Shown here in pieces: positions 61,923 to 64,000 of a DNA stretch of 64,000 bases. A program made the position numbers and the translations under genes. Where the stretch lies: positions 1,322,213 to 1,386,212 of the forward strand of contig JAJEKV010000083.1 of assembly GCA_021234155.1 (NCBI GenBank), given 5' to 3'. Source of the stretch: Isoetes taiwanensis (taxonomy: Eukaryota > Streptophyta > Lycopodiopsida > Isoetales > Isoetaceae). Below the pieces are notes generated by a model that was given only the letters and a program-made list of their open reading frames with translations, had not been told where the DNA came from and did no database searches. The stretch's first letter is position 1. Each line of letters opens with the position of its first letter.

Positions 61923-62146
61923 ATTTTCAGTGTAATTTTAATTTTGAGTTAACTTTGGGTTTAATTTACTAACTTAATGGAAACTGGTGTGAATCCAATT
62001 TAAGTTAATACTTTTAGATTAAAAATCTTAACGGAATGCTAAATAAAAAGATTAATGCAAAACTAACCTAACTAGTGGTGTGAAGGCAAATTCAGTTAAA
62101 ATCTTAACGGAATCCTAACTTAACGGCGAGTGCGAAGGTACCCTAA

Positions 62147-64000
62147 TGAGAATATAGATGCCAAGCTCACTAACTCATCAACAGATATTAAGAATGCAAA
62201 ATTAAGTTTAAAGAGCAGTTTGAATACAAAGAAAGGTTAGTCAAAAAATCCGGTCTTATATCCAGAAGAGCAAATACATATCTATTACGTTTTGGTTGTG
62301 CAGAGCCATAGACAAAGTGTGGTAATGCAACAAATAGTTTTAAATGTCACAATCATAAGCTACATACCTTTAGTTGACCTCCAAACATGATGTGGCTACT
62401 ACATCCATTATTTGCTAACTCTCTATCTGTATCATGCACCTTTCTGCTTTGGTTGTCCATGCACACAAAACAAAAAACATGTCAATGCATAATGCATGTG
62501 TCCAAGCAAGATCCAAGCAAAAGAAAAGAAAAAGCTCGTCAACATTCTATAAACAATCTCCAACATAAGTTTTTGCTTCGTTCTCAAGGACCATACTTAA
62601 AAATTGGAAGATCTTCGCTATCTATGGTTTTCCTCATATACTTTAACCTTGGATATTCTCGACTTTTTTTTTCGCTCTTCAAATATATCACACAGCTTGA
62701 GAAATGAGAAAGTTAGGTGGGATCGAGATGCAGATCTACAATTCAAACTAAACAACACAAACTATTACCAAAGAAGAATGTCGGACCCAAAGTCTAGCTT
62801 AATTGCCACTGTTTATTCTTTGTGCGTAAGATCGAACATATCCGCTATTATCGTAACTCAAAGCTTGAGCTTCTCGACATCTAGAACCCTTAGATTGTGT
62901 ACGTGCAAGTTTCCACATTAGGCTATTTATTTGAAAAACTTGCGGCATTACAACTGATAGATTCTCATAGACCGGGATAGGCCTTCATGCATGCAAGCAC
63001 TTTACAAACCGTGAATGCAATCATGTGGTGACACAACATAATGATAGTTGGTTGAGCATCCAAAATGCCTAAGACATAGCCTCCGCACGAACCCCTAAAA
63101 ACAATATCTATGTATATCACAATAGAGATTCATACAAAGATCTGATCCTCTTACCTCAAAAAAAAATGGGACGTAATGTCAACAACTCGCCCCTCAAGAC
63201 TTTTTCTCATTCTTTGTGTATTCCATAAAGAAGATTGAACAACTTGGGAAGAGACTAGAGGACGCCAATCGCCCTCTTCATCTTAGACCATTATCCCATG
63301 TCGAAGAAGCATGGTTTACCGATTCATATTCATCCATATCCACCCAATGAATTGCATACACAATTTGACAATAATACGTAGAATAAGGAAAAAGAAACCC
63401 GCTAAAAAGAATTATTGAGGAAACCAAAGCTAACTTACTTCCATGGCATGATCAAACACGGACAAATTCTTATAAAGACACAGGATGCTTGTCCGTAAAG
63501 CCCTATCATCTTTAGTTGCACTACTAAAAGGCAACTTCTTGGTCTCCATATGTCGATAGTGTCATATGGAAAAACACCAATCCATCCGCCCGCAAAGATA
63601 AGCATGCGAGATTAACTTTAAACCCCAAGATAATAAAAACACGGTTTCCATATGGATGAGAGCAATAGCTAAATTGAATGTGTTTGTCTATCTCGTGACA
63701 TAAACCGGCAAGCTTAAGTTGCATTTACGCAATTGATATAGTAAGGGATAACCTTACCACAAAAAAGCAGCCGGTTCCCTTAATTAAGTCACAAAAATGT
63801 TTCAAGACAAAATTCGAGAATCTTGTACCTTGAATGCATATCGAGAACTGCCGTGTTCATCTTTTAAGCATCAACAATAGCCTTTGTAAAGGTCACAATG
63901 ACAACAAATGACGATGCGGCCACATCATTTTATGTATGGTATTGTGGATAGAATCGACTGAATTTCCCTATCCCGAACGGAAATGCCAATGGAGCAACAG
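62147..64000. other. No gene recognised
   Basis: AT-rich intergenic sequence. The first 130 bases resemble 59030-59150 on the other side of the transposon (atgccaagctca, atacaaagaaag, agagcaaat words), which suggests an older duplication around the insertion site. Frames up to 106 codons are present but lack recognisable motifs. Confidence 0.4.

Larger units (their letters stand above)
59243..62143. mobile_element. PIF/Harbinger-like 2.9-kb element carrying a P450 fragment
   Basis: The left end GGGTACCTTCGCACCC and the right end, read on the other strand as GGGTACCTTCGCACTC, are terminal inverted repeats. The similarity continues (..GTTAAGTTAGGATT) as degenerate subterminal repeats over roughly 250-330 bp, with many GTTAAGTTAG and TTCGCAC words. 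The element is bordered by TAA on both sides (59240-59242 and 62144-62146), the 3-bp target duplication typical of PIF/Harbinger transposons, whose TIRs commonly begin with G-runs. No DDE transposase or Myb-like ORF is seen. The interior holds a cytochrome P450 fragment on the minus strand and another open stretch at 61468-61749, so it is a non-autonomous gene-capturing (Pack-type) element. Confidence 0.8.

Overview
The window reads as nuclear DNA of a land plant. Supporting signs are GT-AG introns, a plastid-type histidinol-phosphate phosphatase (IMPL2/HISN7), a PLS-type pentatricopeptide-repeat relic, a CYP86-clan P450, an ABCB relic and dense transposon and microsatellite content. An RVT-like reverse transcriptase and an SLC1-type carboxylate/amino-acid transporter, which I do not associate with flowering plants, make a seed-free plant such as a fern my best guess; that is inference. 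Most gene-like segments are broken by single-base indels. A large share of differences between repeat copies falls on CTG/CAG trinucleotides and is not C-to-T, which suggests a long-read draft with consensus errors at methylated CHG sites. Pseudogene calls should be read with that in mind. || Layout. 0.8-5.8 kb: diverged direct repeats and a mobile-element-like coding relic. 6.2-18.6 kb: an unusual minus-strand cluster of small coiled-coil genes (6.2-6.7 and 7.1-7.5 kb, then eight copies inside four head-to-tail 2.43-kb units at 8.1-17.8 kb). Each unit holds two paralogous coiled-coil genes with their own TATAAATA boxes plus a copy of the 3' part of an unknown gene, 'gene A'; only the rightmost gene A (17.1-18.5 kb) keeps its 5' part. 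Short inverted-repeat modules with the arm TCACACGACGCGAAA sit in the gaps and elsewhere up to 20.9 kb. 18.9-19.5 kb: a frameshifted histone-H3-fold gene with an unusual tail. 19.9-20.8 kb: an unknown minus-strand gene. 22.2-23.3 kb: fragments of the proteasome ATPase RPT6 and of an ABCB transporter. || 25.4-36.9 kb: the most striking locus. A multi-exon gene with an intact 766-codon reverse-transcriptase reading frame (motif A Asp, GIPMG, YMDD) lies between two 2.2-kb direct repeats; the repeats carry exon 1 and most of intron 1, and the outer ends fall in (TA)n and (TG)n tracts. It resembles the RVT class of cellular reverse transcriptases more than LTR or canonical Penelope elements. || 37-50 kb: direct repeats, a PPR pseudogene, two minisatellites, a small inverted-repeat element and a broken IMPL2 gene. 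50-54.7 kb: three tandem copies of a 1.5-1.7-kb unit, then an SLC1-type transporter gene. 59.24-62.14 kb: a 2.9-kb element with TIRs starting GGGTACCTTCGCAC and a TAA target duplication (PIF/Harbinger-like) that contains a P450 fragment and no visible transposase, i.e. a Pack-type element. The rest is intergenic sequence in which I recognise no gene.
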